Below, one piece after another: positions 42,862 through 52,720 of a stretch of 64,000 nucleotides of DNA (positions are counted from its first letter, which is position 1; the number at the start of each line of letters is the position of its first letter). A model generated the notes under the pieces. It was given only the letters and a program-made list of their open reading frames with translations, was not told where the DNA came from and searched no databases. The position numbers and the translations under genes are program-made. Origin of the DNA: Clostridiales bacterium (GTDB taxonomy: Bacteria > Bacillota > Clostridia > Oscillospirales > Acutalibacteraceae); assembly GCA_012839185.1 (NCBI GenBank), contig DUNU01000014.1:62001-126000 (forward strand), in the 5' to 3' direction.

Positions 42862-45792
42862 TCAATTATTTAATACTTTCTTCAGATATTCTCCCGTATA
42901 ACTTTTTTTGCATTTCGCAATATCCTCGGGAGTTCCTGTGGCAATAACCATGCCACCCTCATCACCGCCTTCGGGTCCTAAATCAATTATGAAGTCGGCG
43001 GTTTTGATTACATCGAGATTATGTTCAATCACGATAACCGTATTTCCTCCGTCCACAAACTTCTGAAGAACGTCAATAAGTCTGTGAACATCGGCGGTAT
43101 GAAGTCCTGTTGTCGGCTCGTCCAAGATGTATATCGTATCACCGGTGGCAATTTTGGAAAGCTCAGTTGCAAGCTTGACTCTCTGAGCCTCACCGCCGGA
43201 TAACGTTGTTGCGGACTGCCCTAAACGTATATAGCCCAAACCGACATCAAAAATTGTTTTAAGTTTCCGATAAATTTTAGGTTGATTTTCGAAGAACATC
43301 ATAGCTTCTTCAACTGTCATTTGCAGAACTTCACTGATATTTTTGCCCTTGTATTTTACTTCAAGCGTTTCTCGGTTATATCTTGCTCCCTTGCATATTT
43401 CACAGGGAACATATACATCGCTTAAAAAGTGCATTTCGATTTTGACTATACCGTCACCTTTACAGGCTTCACATCTTCCGCCCGCAACGTTAAATGAAAA
43501 TCGACTTTGCGTATATCCCCGAATTTTCGCGTCATTAGTAGTTGCAAAAAGATTCCTTATATCGGTAAAAACTCCCGTATATGTCGCACAATTTGAGCGT
43601 GGTGTTCTGCCGATGGGACTTTGGTCAATGGCGATAACTTTTGAAAGATGTTCAAGTCCGTCGATGCGGTCAACGTTGCCGACATTTTTCTTTGCACCGT
43701 TTAATTCGTTTGCGAGGTGCTTATAAAGTATCTCGTTTACCAAGGAGGATTTTCCAGATCCGGATACACCCGTAACGCATAGGAATGTTCCCAACGGAAT
43801 GTCAATGTCAAGATTTTTTAGGTTGTTTTCGTGTGCATTGATAACTTTCAGGAATTTGCCGTTACCTTTTTGTCTGGTTTCAGGAACGGAAATTTTCTTT
43901 TTGCCGGATAAATACTGACCGGTAATTGAACGCTTGCATTTTTTTATATCTGCAACAGAGCCTTGTGCCACGAGTTCACCGCCGTGAATACCCGCTTCGG
44001 GACCTATATCAACAATATGATCGGCAGAGACAATTGTTTCCTCATCGTGCTCAACAACTATAACCGTATTTCCGATATCACGGAGATTTTTGAGTGTTTC
44101 AAGCAGGCGGGAATTATCTCTCTGGTGAAGACCGATTGAAGGCTCGTCAAGAATGTATACAACGCCGCATAATGCAGAGCCAATCTGTGTAGCTAAACGT
44201 ATTCTCTGACTTTCACCGCCGGATAATGTGCCGGCAGAACGAGATAGTGTCAGATATCCCAATCCGACATTTTGAAGGAAATTAAGGCGGGATTTTATTT
44301 CTTTTACAATCTGGTCTGCGATAAAAGCTTCTCTGTCGGTTAATTTCAGGTTTTCAAAGTATTTGATGCAATCTTTGATTGATATTGACGTAACATCGTG
44401 AATATTCTTGCCGTCAATTGTAACCGCCAGAATAGTCTTGTTAAAACGAGTTCCTTTACAATCGGGGCAGGGGCAGGTAGTCATAACCCGTTCAAGTTCC
44501 CAGCGAGACCATTCTGAAGTGGTTTCCCGATAACGACGTTCAATATTTCTGACTACACCTTCGAAAACATTGGTATAAGTTCCCTCTGCAAACCTGCTGC
44601 TTCGACGCATAACAAGTTTTTCTTTTCCCGTACCGTAAAGAATTGCACGGATACCCTCAGTTGGAATATCGCGGATTGGAGTTGATAATTCAAAACCGTA
44701 TTTTTTGCCGAGTGCTTCGTAGTACATTCGGGCAACGCTGCCCTTATCAAGATTTGTCCATCCGCTTGCTCTTACTGCTCCGTCAAGCAATGAAAGAGCC
44801 TTGTTCGGAACAACCAGGTCGGGGTCAACCGCCATATAATATCCCAGACCGTCACAAGTCGGACAAGCACCGCCGATGGTAGTAAGTGTTGTTCTTACCG
44901 GTGTCGGCTCGTCGGTCATCTCCAAAATTTCATTCGGATTTTTCGGCTCACCGGTGGTGTCTGAATTTCTTATACTACTCGGAGCGTTGAATGAAAACAT
45001 ACGTGGAGATAACTCCGATATTGAAAAATTGTGTTCGGGACAGGTCATATTTTGTGAATAGAAAGTATCAACTTCATCTGCATTGATTATGACCGTGCCG
45101 CCCGTCAATTTCATTGCAAGTTCAAGAGAATCGGAAAGACGGGAGCGAATGGAAGGTTTTGCGACCAATCTGTCGATAACAATATCAATAGTATGTCGTT
45201 TGTTTTTTTCAAGATAAATATTTTCCGATAAGTCATATATTATCCCATCAATTCTTGCTCGAACATAGCCGGAACGTCTTGCCGCATCCAGTTCTTTTAC
45301 GTGCTCACCTTTGCGGTCTGTGACAATTCTTGCCATAACCTGAAAACGAGTATTTTCGGGCATAGTCAGAATACTGTCAACGATTTCATCAACGGTTGCT
45401 CTTTTTACTTCTTTTCCGCAGACGGGACAATGGGGAATACCGATTCTTGCAAAAAGCAAGCGGAGATAGTCAAATATTTCCGTAACCGTACCGACAGTTG
45501 AGCGGGGGTTTTTTGATGTGGTTTTTTGGTCGATTGAAATGGCAGGAGAAAGTCCTTCTATTGAGTCAACATCGGGTTTGTCCATCTGTCCCAAAAACAT
45601 ACGTGCATAGGATGAGAGGGATTCGATATAACGTCGTTGACCTTCGGCATAGAGGGTATCAAATGCCAAAGAAGATTTACCCGAACCCGAAAGTCCCGTA
45701 AATACAATCAACTTGTCGCGAGGAATGTCGAGAGAAATATTTTTGAGATTATTCTCTCTTGCTCCTTTGATTTTTATAAAATCATTTGCCAT
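42862..45792 (-). CDS. uvrA: Excinuclease ABC subunit A
   Basis: 976 residues; ATG 45792 is 6 nt after AAGGTG (an in-frame GTG at 45801 overlaps it). Two ABC modules: Walker [15 protein letters not shown] and [14 protein letters not shown], signatures [14 protein letters not shown] and [14 protein letters not shown], and zinc-finger Cys pairs ([26 protein letters not shown]). It recognises DNA lesions for nucleotide excision repair. uvrB and uvrC are not in the window. Confidence 0.98.
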   Translation of the reverse strand: MANDFIKIKGARENNLKNISLDIPRDKLIVFTGLSGSGKSSLAFDTLYAEGQRRYIESLSSYARMFLGQMDKPDVDSIEGLSPAISIDQKTTSKNPRSTVGTVTEIFDYLRLLFARIGIPHCPVCGKEVKRATVDEIVDSILTMPENTRFQVMARIVTDRKGEHVKELDAARRSGYVRARIDGIIYDLSENIYLEKNKRHTIDIVIDRLVAKPSIRSRLSDSLELAMKLTGGTVIINADEVDTFYSQNMTCPEHNFSISELSPRMFSFNAPSSIRNSDTTGEPKNPNEILEMTDEPTPVRTTLTTIGGACPTCDGLGYYMAVDPDLVVPNKALSLLDGAVRASGWTNLDKGSVARMYYEALGKKYGFELSTPIRDIPTEGIRAILYGTGKEKLVMRRSSRFAEGTYTNVFEGVVRNIERRYRETTSEWSRWELERVMTTCPCPDCKGTRFNKTILAVTIDGKNIHDVTSISIKDCIKYFENLKLTDREAFIADQIVKEIKSRLNFLQNVGLGYLTLSRSAGTLSGGESQRIRLATQIGSALCGVVYILDEPSIGLHQRDNSRLLETLKNLRDIGNTVIVVEHDEETIVSADHIVDIGPEAGIHGGELVAQGSVADIKKCKRSITGQYLSGKKKISVPETRQKGNGKFLKVINAHENNLKNLDIDIPLGTFLCVTGVSGSGKSSLVNEILYKHLANELNGAKKNVGNVDRIDGLEHLSKVIAIDQSPIGRTPRSNCATYTGVFTDIRNLFATTNDAKIRGYTQSRFSFNVAGGRCEACKGDGIVKIEMHFLSDVYVPCEICKGARYNRETLEVKYKGKNISEVLQMTVEEAMMFFENQPKIYRKLKTIFDVGLGYIRLGQSATTLSGGEAQRVKLATELSKIATGDTIYILDEPTTGLHTADVHRLIDVLQKFVDGGNTVIVIEHNLDVIKTADFIIDLGPEGGDEGGMVIATGTPEDIAKCKKSYTGEYLKKVLNN

Positions 45793-45821
45793 AAATGTCA
45801 CCTTATTCGGTTAATCAAGTC

Positions 45822-45850
45822 ATTATAGCACCAATTTGAGATAATTTCAA
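45822..45850 (-). promoter_or_regulatory. Promoter of uvrA-hprK
   Basis: Minus strand TTGAAA (45845-45850), 17-bp spacer, TATAAT (45822-45827), 29 bp before uvrA. No LexA-type box was recognised. Confidence 0.75.
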
Positions 45851-45880
45851 GTATGAATTAGGAAATGTCTGCATAATACT

Positions 45881-45903
45881 TTACAGTTTTGTAACATATG
45901 TAA
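45881..45903. promoter_or_regulatory. TTACA-N4-TGTAA site with an extra TGTAA half-site
   Basis: TTACAGTTTTGTAA (45881-45894) continues with CATA and TGTAA (45899-45903), keeping the same 4-bp spacing. It ends 8 bp before the -35 of the next promoter. Confidence 0.4.
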
Positions 45904-45911
45904 AAAAGATA

Positions 45912-45940
45912 TTGCAAATAAGTTCATAATCTGTTATAAT
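45912..45940 (+). promoter_or_regulatory. Promoter of the membrane protein / peptide ABC region
   Basis: TTGCAA (45912-45917), 17-bp spacer, TATAAT (45935-45940), 29 bp before ATG 45970. Confidence 0.8.
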
Positions 45941-45969
45941 ACTACTATAAACTCCGATAGTGGTGGATA

Positions 45970-46491
45970 ATGAGCAAAGAAAAAAAGAAGTCGGGCAGAA
46001 AGTCATACTTATCAGATTTTTCATTAAATGCTGCCGGAGAGTACATTTATACGGGGAAATATGTTGATTATAAATGTGCGGGCGGACGTAAGGAATATGT
46101 CAAAAAAAATATACCGTTCTACATCGTATTAGTGGTTTTTTTGATAACGGCAGGTTGCTTGCCGATTGCCGCAATGTTAAATTCTTGGTATGTAATCATC
46201 CCTTATATGCTCGAAGTCCTGTCTTGTGCGTTTTTGGTTTATTCTTTTGTGAAACTTATCTCCGACGGTGACAGGATTCGTGAATATGTCTATAAGCAAA
46301 CTGCTCCGAGAATTCCGAAAATTTGCTTGTTTAACATAGTTGCGGCTGCTCTTTGTTTAATCGGATTGGTTATATTTTCAATCATTAACGGTATAGACAG
46401 TGTTTTGTTCTTTGTTCTGTCGTTGATTTGCAAACTCGTTTGTATCTCTTGTTCAGCGGTTATTATGCGAACAAGCAAACGATGTTTTTAA
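45970..46491 (+). CDS. Four-helix membrane protein, unknown
   Basis: 173 residues. Basic N-terminus (SKEKKKSGRKS), then four hydrophobic helices (FYIVLVVFLITAGCLPIAAM, YVIIPYMLEVLSCAFLVYSF, ICLFNIVAAALCLIGLVIF, VLFFVLSLICKLVCISCSAV). No family recognised. It lies 50 bp before the peptide-binding lipoprotein gene and could be cotranscribed with the transporter operon, since no promoter was seen in the gap. Confidence 0.7.
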   Translation: MSKEKKKSGRKSYLSDFSLNAAGEYIYTGKYVDYKCAGGRKEYVKKNIPFYIVLVVFLITAGCLPIAAMLNSWYVIIPYMLEVLSCAFLVYSFVKLISDGDRIREYVYKQTAPRIPKICLFNIVAAALCLIGLVIFSIINGIDSVLFFVLSLICKLVCISCSAVIMRTSKRCF

Positions 46492-46541
46492 TTGGTTAAT
46501 TTCGCTGTGGCGATATTAAAATATAAAAAAGGAGTGTTTTT

Positions 46542-48819
46542 ATGCGAAACCTCAAAAGAATTCTTGCTCTCTTACTTGCAGCGGTTATGTGCCTCTGCGT
46601 GTTCGCAGGTTGTAAGAAAAAGCCGAATGACGGAAACGATCCGTCCGGAGTCGTTGAACCTGACGATGTTGCTAAGCCTCTTGTTGTAGGTTATGCACCG
46701 TTCAGCTCAAAGTTCTCTCCCTTCTTCAGTGAGACTGCTTATGACGTAGATGTTCAAGGTATGACTCAGCTTAGTCTTCTTTCTTCCGACCGTCAGGGTG
46801 CTATCATCTACAAGGGCATTGAAGGGGAAACCATCAATTACAACGGTACAGATTACACCTATTATGGTCCCGCAGATTTAGTGCTTACCCACAAATGATG
46901 ATGGCACAGTATTCTATGATTTCACTCTCCGTGATGATATTGTATTCTCCGATGGTGAAAAGGTTACTGTTGATGATATCATCTTCTCAATGTATGTTCT
47001 TTCAGACCCGACTTATGATGGTTCCTCCACATTCTTCTCTTTGCCGGTCGAAGGTATGGAAGCATACAGAAGCGGTATGGACACCCTCTTTAATCTTATA
47101 GCTGCCGCAGGCAGAGATAACACTGACTTCACTCTTTGGACTGAAGAACAGCAGACTGCTCTCTGGGCTGACATTGATCAGGCAGGTATTAAGTTTGTAA
47201 CAGAAATTAAGGATTATCTCATTGCCGCAGGTTACAACACTGCTGAAGACAGCGTTGCCACTTGGGCTGCAAACTGGGGCTTTGAAGTTGCCGAAGATGC
47301 TGATGAGGCTGCTTTATTTGCAGCAATGGTCGAACAATATGAAGGTGACTATGCTACATTAAGCAGTACAGAAGCTGCCGGATCTTCTCTCTTTGATTTG
47401 ATGGAAAACTACAGCGACTATACCATTGGTATTACAGTCGGTGAAACAGCACCTTCCATTACCGGTATTCAGAAGACCGGCGAGAACACCCTTCGTGTTG
47501 TTCTTACAAAAGTTGATGCTCCCGCCATTTATAGTCTCAGTCTTGCAATCGCTCCTCTCCACTATTATGGTGACGAGGCTGCTTATGACTATGAAAACAA
47601 CAAGTTCGGTTTCACAAAGGGTGACCTTTCCATTGTACGTGCTAAGACAACCGTTCCCATGGGTGCAGGTCCTTACAAGTTTGTAAAGTTTGAAAACGGC
47701 ACAGTATACTTTGAGGCAAACGATAGCTATTATCTCGGTGCGCCCAAGACCAAGAATGTAAACTTTGTTGAAATGCAAGACGCCGATAAACTCAACGGTG
47801 TTGTTACCGGCACAATCGACATCACTGATCCTTCATTTGATACTGAAACAGTTAAGGCTATCAAGAAAGCTAACGGTTTTGCAGAAGATGGTGAAGATAT
47901 TTCCGGCGATAAGATTACTGTTGATACTGTTGACAACTTGGGTTACGGTTATCTCGGTATTTCCGCAAATGTTGTTAAAATAGGCGAACCCGGAAGTGAT
48001 GCTTCCAAGGCTCTTCGTAAGGCTCTTGCTACCGTATTTGCCGTATATCGTGATGTATCCGTTGATACTTACTACGGCGAACGTGCTTCCGTTATTAACT
48101 ATCCCATTTCCAACACATCTTGGGCTGCTCCTCAGGCAACCGATGCCGATTATAAGGTAGCATTCTCCGTAGATGCTCAGGGTAATGATATTTATACTTC
48201 CGACATGACTGCCGAAGACAGATATGCTGCCGCTAAGGCTGCCGCACTTACCTTCTTCGAGGCTGCTGGCTATACAGTAGAAAACGGCAAGATTACCGCT
48301 GCTCCAGAAGGTGCAGAAATGTCCTATGAAGTATGGATTCCCGCTGATGGTACCGGTGATCACCCGTCATTCATGATGCTTGCTGAAGCTGAAAAGGCAT
48401 TCGAGGAGATAGGTTTTGACCTTGTTATCAAGGACCTTGCAAATTCCTCTGACCTTTGGACCGGAATTGAAGCTGAAGAAGTTCCCATGTGGTGTGCTGC
48501 TTGGGGTGCTGGCGTTGACCCGGATATGTATCAGATTTATCATCCGGAAGGCGGCTCCAACTACATGTATGACATCAACGACGATGAACTCACTCAACTT
48601 ATCTTGGACGCACGTGAATCTCTCGACCAGACATACAGAAAGACCATGTATAAGCAGTGCCTTGACATCATCGTTGACTGGGCAGTAGAAATTCCTGTAT
48701 ATCAGCGTCAAAACGCCGTTATTTTCAGCACAGAGCGTGTTAATATCGATACAGTAACTCCTGATATTACCACATTCTATGGCTGGATGGCTGAAATTCA
48801 GAATATCGAAATGAACTAA
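46542..48819 (+). pseudogene. Peptide ABC transporter substrate-binding lipoprotein (OppA family), disrupted by +1 frameshift
   Basis: ATG 46542 follows AAGGAGT. Lipobox VFAGC (Cys24). The first frame runs 118 codons and stops at TGA 46896-46898, after ...ADLVLTHK. Omitting one C of the CCC run (46888-46890) joins it to the downstream frame: ADLVLTTNDDGTVFYDFTLR, then SDGEKVTVDDIIFSMYVLSD, the canonical SBP family 5 motif, and onward to TAA 48817-48819. The repaired protein would be about 758 residues, longer than typical OppA (500-600). The rest of the operon is intact and codon use downstream is normal, so a sequencing/assembly error or a very recent mutation is more likely than an old pseudogene. 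Confidence 0.85.
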
Positions 48820-49016
48820 TCACAGCGTGATTAGAGGGGATGAGGACAGGTTAATCCTGTTCTCTGACCCGAAACGACGAAGCCGTGATTTTATGGCTTC
48901 GTCGTTATCCTATTTTATTAGTTCATAATGCAGAAAGCAAATCTGCGTGAAGTCCCGAGCCTTAGGAGTGAAGTTAAGAGAAATTTTGCAGCTTTGCTCT
49001 GTGTATTATGAACTAA
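48816..49016 (+). other. Structured intergenic region with four successive inverted repeats
   Basis: Between the binding-protein stop and oppB-type gene: CTAATCAC/GTGATTAG (48816-48834, includes the stop); GAGGACAGG/CCTGTTCTC (48842-48864); AACGACGAAGCC/GGCTTCGTCGTT perfect 12-bp (48873-48906); and TTAGTTCATAAT (48918-48929) matched exactly by ATTATGAACTAA (49005-49016), enclosing 75 nt with an inner GCAGA/TCTGC hairpin. The ribosome site for the next gene starts 4 nt later. Confidence 0.7.
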
Positions 49017-49030
49017 ACGGAGGTATATTC

Positions 49031-50017
49031 GTGCGAAAGTATATCATTAAACGATTGCTGATTTCCGTTGTCATTCTTTTCTTTGTAGCATTTGCGATTT
49101 ATGCATTGATGCGTTGTTTGCCTACATCATATTTAGAATCAATCGCAAGACAAAAATCATTGCAACCTAACTCGAAATCATTTGAAGAATGGATGGAACA
49201 GTTGTCCGCTATTTATAGCATGGATAAGGGCATTGTTCCCGGTTTCTTTTCTTGGCTCGGCAATGTATTGCAAGGAAATTTCGGTGATAGTTGGAAATGG
49301 ACTGTTCCGGTAGTTGAAAAGTTTAAGGATACAGTATGGGTTTCATTTGTCATGGGTGCAATTGCATTTGTATTGGAACTTATCATCGCTATTCCCTTAG
49401 GTGTTATTGCCGCAACAAAACAATATAGCAAAGTTGACAGTTTGATTTCAATCATTGCTCTTGCCGGTATTTCTTTGCCGACATTCTTCTTTGCTTCACT
49501 GCTCAAGCTGGTTTTCTCCGTAAAACTCGGCTGGTTTGACCTTTTTGGTTTGGTCGGTCGAAACCATGAAACGCTTGATGCAATGGGCAAGTTATTGGAT
49601 AAGGCACATCATCTTGTTTTGCCGATTGTAACTTTGGTTGTTGTATCTATCGGCGGTCTTATGCGTTATACAAGAACAAATATGCTTGAAGTATTAAACG
49701 CAGATTATATCAGAACCGCAAGAGCAAAAGGTCTTCCCGAAAGGAAAGTTATATATCATCACGCATTCAGAAATACACTTATTCCGCTTGTTACAATTAT
49801 CGGCGGTTCATTGCCCGGACTTTTTTCGGGTGCATTGATTACCGAAACATTGTACGCAATAAACGGTATCGGATTTGCATCATATCATTCGCTGATAAGT
49901 GGTGATATTCCGTTCTCGATGTTCTATCTTGTGTTCTTGGCAGTACTTACGTTGGTTGGAAATTTAATATCCGACATACTCTACGCGGTAGTTGACCCGA
50001 GAGTCAGAATTGCATAA
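49031..50017 (+). CDS. Peptide ABC transporter permease, OppB/DppB type
   Basis: 328 residues with GTG start at 49031, 9 nt after GGAGG. VRKYIIKRLLISVVILFFVA starts the first helix. BPD_transp_1 core with the EAA loop VLNADYIRTARAKGLPERKV and terminal DILYAVVDPRVRIA, typical of the first permease of peptide/nickel systems. It pairs with the permease at 50031. Confidence 0.94.
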   Translation: MRKYIIKRLLISVVILFFVAFAIYALMRCLPTSYLESIARQKSLQPNSKSFEEWMEQLSAIYSMDKGIVPGFFSWLGNVLQGNFGDSWKWTVPVVEKFKDTVWVSFVMGAIAFVLELIIAIPLGVIAATKQYSKVDSLISIIALAGISLPTFFFASLLKLVFSVKLGWFDLFGLVGRNHETLDAMGKLLDKAHHLVLPIVTLVVVSIGGLMRYTRTNMLEVLNADYIRTARAKGLPERKVIYHHAFRNTLIPLVTIIGGSLPGLFSGALITETLYAINGIGFASYHSLISGDIPFSMFYLVFLAVLTLVGNLISDILYAVVDPRVRIA

Positions 50018-50030
50018 GGAGGAGAAGACT

Positions 50031-51563
50031 GTGAGTGAAAATAAAGAAGTCATTACTGAGAATTATTCACTGAATGATGACAGACGAGTTAAAGTCCTCT
50101 CCCCCGGAGCATTGGTTGCAAAAAGATTTTTCAGAAATCGTCTTGCGGTTTTCGGTCTTTCCATATTGATATTTATGTTCCTTTTCTCCTTCGTCGGAGG
50201 ATTGGTTTCTCCCTATGATGAAAAGCAAACATTCTATCGTGAGGATTTTCAGAATAAAGAGTTTGCCGGTGTTGTAATAAACGATGAGTTTCGATATGCT
50301 GCCGCTCCCGAAAAAGATTTCGGAGGTGTATTAAATGCACAGGCATATCTCGCTATTTCAAGCGGTCAATCCGAATTCATATATAAAGCCGTAAAATATA
50401 CAGTCACCAATCATGGTGAGGATTTTTACAGTTTCTACACTGACGGTGAACTTATCGGTATTGCATATAAAGACATAGTGAATATGTCAGATGCAAACGA
50501 AACAATTGATTTTGATTTTATGTTTGCTTCTCTTGCAGCAAAGTCCGCAAACGAAAAATCCTTTGAATATAAGGGCGAAACTTATACAATAGATAAAGAT
50601 GACGGTGTTTTCAAAAACGGCACGGAAGTTGCTTATATCAGCCGTTTCATTGCACGTCCTATTCTGCCTGATGTATTCTTAACCCGTGATTTCAAGCAGC
50701 AACTTGAACTTGCCATTGAAACAAAAGATGACGAATTTACATTTACCGATACGGACGGCACGGTTGCTGAATATACTCTTAAATACAATGCAGGAGATAA
50801 CAACTGGTCTGTTATGCAGTCAATGGCAACCCGCGTTTTGGACACTTATTCGGCACCTTCAAAGAGTCATTGGCTCGGTACTGATAAAAGCGGTATGGAT
50901 ATGCTTACTCGTATCATGTACGGCGGTCGGGTATCTTTGATTATCGGTTTTATCGTTGTTATAATTGAAACCGTTATAGGTGTAGTTTTAGGTGGTTTAG
51001 CAGGCTATTTCGGCAAATGGGTGGATATGCTCATTATGCGAATAGTTGATGTTTTTTACTGTATTCCCTCAATGCCGATTATGCTTATTATTGGTGCAGC
51101 AATGGACGAATATAATGTCGATCCGCAAATTCGTATGCTCTATCTGATGCTTATTTTGGGCTTCCTTGGATGGCCCGGTATCGCTCGTTTGGTTCGCGGT
51201 CAGATTCTTTCACTTCGTGAACAGGAATTTATGATTGCAGCCGAGGCAAGTGGTATCAGTGTTCCGAGAAGAATATTCAAGCATCTTCTTCCAAATGTCA
51301 TTCCGCAACTTATAGTTACAATGACCATGGGCATCGGCTCAACCATTATTACCGAGTCAACATTGTCATTTTTGGGACTGGGAGTCCGCTTCCCCTTTGC
51401 TTCTTGGGGTAATATAATAAATGATGTTACCGATGTTCATGTACTTACATCTTATTGGTTTGTGTGGATTCCTGCAGGTGTTTGCTTGCTCGTAACCGTT
51501 CTTGCATATAATTTGGTCGGTGACGGTCTTCGTGATGCGTTTGACCCGAAGATGAAGAGATAG
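50031..51563 (+). CDS. Peptide ABC transporter permease, OppC/DppC type, with about 200-residue extracytoplasmic insert
   Basis: 510 residues with GTG start at 50031 after AGGAGG. First helix at about 39-60 (LAVFGLSILIFMFLFSFVGG). The usual APSKSHWLGTDKSGMDMLTR motif appears only near residue 277. The intervening about 62-270 segment is a soluble, beta-rich insertion with loosely repeated units (FIYKAVKYTV, FEYKGETYTIDKDDGVFKNG, FTFTDTDGTVAEYTLKY). Normal OppC is about 300 residues. The core has EAA loop IAAEASGISVPRRIFKHLLP. The insert should sit outside the membrane, next to the binding protein. Confidence 0.92.
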   Translation: MSENKEVITENYSLNDDRRVKVLSPGALVAKRFFRNRLAVFGLSILIFMFLFSFVGGLVSPYDEKQTFYREDFQNKEFAGVVINDEFRYAAAPEKDFGGVLNAQAYLAISSGQSEFIYKAVKYTVTNHGEDFYSFYTDGELIGIAYKDIVNMSDANETIDFDFMFASLAAKSANEKSFEYKGETYTIDKDDGVFKNGTEVAYISRFIARPILPDVFLTRDFKQQLELAIETKDDEFTFTDTDGTVAEYTLKYNAGDNNWSVMQSMATRVLDTYSAPSKSHWLGTDKSGMDMLTRIMYGGRVSLIIGFIVVIIETVIGVVLGGLAGYFGKWVDMLIMRIVDVFYCIPSMPIMLIIGAAMDEYNVDPQIRMLYLMLILGFLGWPGIARLVRGQILSLREQEFMIAAEASGISVPRRIFKHLLPNVIPQLIVTMTMGIGSTIITESTLSFLGLGVRFPFASWGNIINDVTDVHVLTSYWFVWIPAGVCLLVTVLAYNLVGDGLRDAFDPKMKR

Positions 51564-51574
51564 GAGGGAACGTT

Positions 51575-52720
51575 ATGGCTAAAAAGAAACCTGAAGGATA
51601 TTTATCAGCGAAAGAATCCAGAAAAATATCAAGAGAAAATCGTAAGATTACCAATGCTTTTGAAAAAAAGAAAAAGCGTAAGAATGTTCCCGAAAGTGAA
51701 TACTTAACCACGATGGAGAATGCTGAAAATTCTCTCGAAATTCGCAATCTTCATTCATTTTTCTTTACAGATGTCGGTACGGTTAAGGCTGTTGACGGTA
51801 TTGATTTTGATGTTCCGATCGGGAAAACAGTCGGTATTGTCGGTGAATCCGGCTGTGGCAAATCGGTTACAAGTTTATCTATTATGCAGCTTCTTCAACG
51901 TCCTCAGGGACAGGTTGTCGAGGGCGAAATTCGTCTGAATTTGGGCGATAAGGCTTATGACATTACAAAAACTCCCTTGAATATCGTGCAGACACTCCGC
52001 GGAAATTATATGTCGATGATATTCCAAGAACCGATGACAAGTCTTAATCCGGTATTTCGAATCGGTGCTCAGGTTGATGAGGTTATTTCTCTTCACGACG
52101 GTAAAAATAAGACCAAAGAAGAAATTAAAAAGAGAACAATAGAACTTCTTGAAATGGTCGGTATCGCAAACAGCGAAGGTGTTTATAAAAACTATCCGCA
52201 CGAACTTTCCGGCGGTATGCGTCAGCGAGTTATGATTGCTATGGCTCTTGCCTGCAATCCGAGACTTATTATTGCCGATGAGCCGACAACGGCTCTGGAC
52301 GTTACCATTCAGGCACAGATATTAGATTTGCTTCGTCAACTTAAGGATAAGATAAATTCGTCAATCATGCTTATCACCCATGACCTTGGTGTTATTGCGG
52401 AGATGGCGGATTATGTAGTTGTCATGTATTCGGGCAAGGTTGTTGAACAGGGAACTGCTGCTGAGATTTTTGCACATCCCGCACATCCCTATACAATCGG
52501 ACTTATGGCATCAAAACCAATTGTAGGTAAGAAAGTCGATAAACTCTATTCAATTCCCGGTAAGGTACCCAATCCCGTCAATATGCCTGACTATTGCTAT
52601 TTTAAGGACAGATGTGAGATGTGGATTGAAAAGTGTGACGGTGAATATCCACGTGAAATTTCATTGTCGCCGACACATAAAGTTTCCTGCTATCGCTATT
52701 ACGAGGAGGGTGAAAAATGA
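51575..52720 (+). CDS. Peptide ABC transporter ATP-binding protein, OppD/DppD type
   Basis: 381 residues. Unusual basic N-terminal extension of about 45 residues (AKKKPEGYLSAKESRKISRE, FEKKKKRKN) before the ABC domain. Walker A GESGCGKSVTSLS, signature LSGGMRQRVMIAMAL, Walker B LIIADEPTTALDVT, VITHDLG-type switch (ITHDLGVIAEM). C-terminal oligopeptide domain with CYFKDRCEMW and later Cys. Overlaps the next gene by 4 bp. Confidence 0.95.
   Translation: MAKKKPEGYLSAKESRKISRENRKITNAFEKKKKRKNVPESEYLTTMENAENSLEIRNLHSFFFTDVGTVKAVDGIDFDVPIGKTVGIVGESGCGKSVTSLSIMQLLQRPQGQVVEGEIRLNLGDKAYDITKTPLNIVQTLRGNYMSMIFQEPMTSLNPVFRIGAQVDEVISLHDGKNKTKEEIKKRTIELLEMVGIANSEGVYKNYPHELSGGMRQRVMIAMALACNPRLIIADEPTTALDVTIQAQILDLLRQLKDKINSSIMLITHDLGVIAEMADYVVVMYSGKVVEQGTAAEIFAHPAHPYTIGLMASKPIVGKKVDKLYSIPGKVPNPVNMPDYCYFKDRCEMWIEKCDGEYPREISLSPTHKVSCYRYYEEGEK

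Noticed and set aside
45802-45969. LexA/SOS box before uvrA
   Set aside because: No recognisable Gram-positive LexA site was found; only the promoter and the TTACA/TGTAA site.
46896-46898. TGA in the peptide-binding protein read as selenocysteine or recoded stop
   Set aside because: Reading through in the same frame gives nonsense and further stops (the next codon is also TGA); only a one-base shift restores the family sequence.
48947-49030. Upstream extension of the OppB-type permease
   Set aside because: In-frame codons upstream of GTG 49031 run through the inverted-repeat structure and lack a ribosome site; GGAGG fits the GTG.
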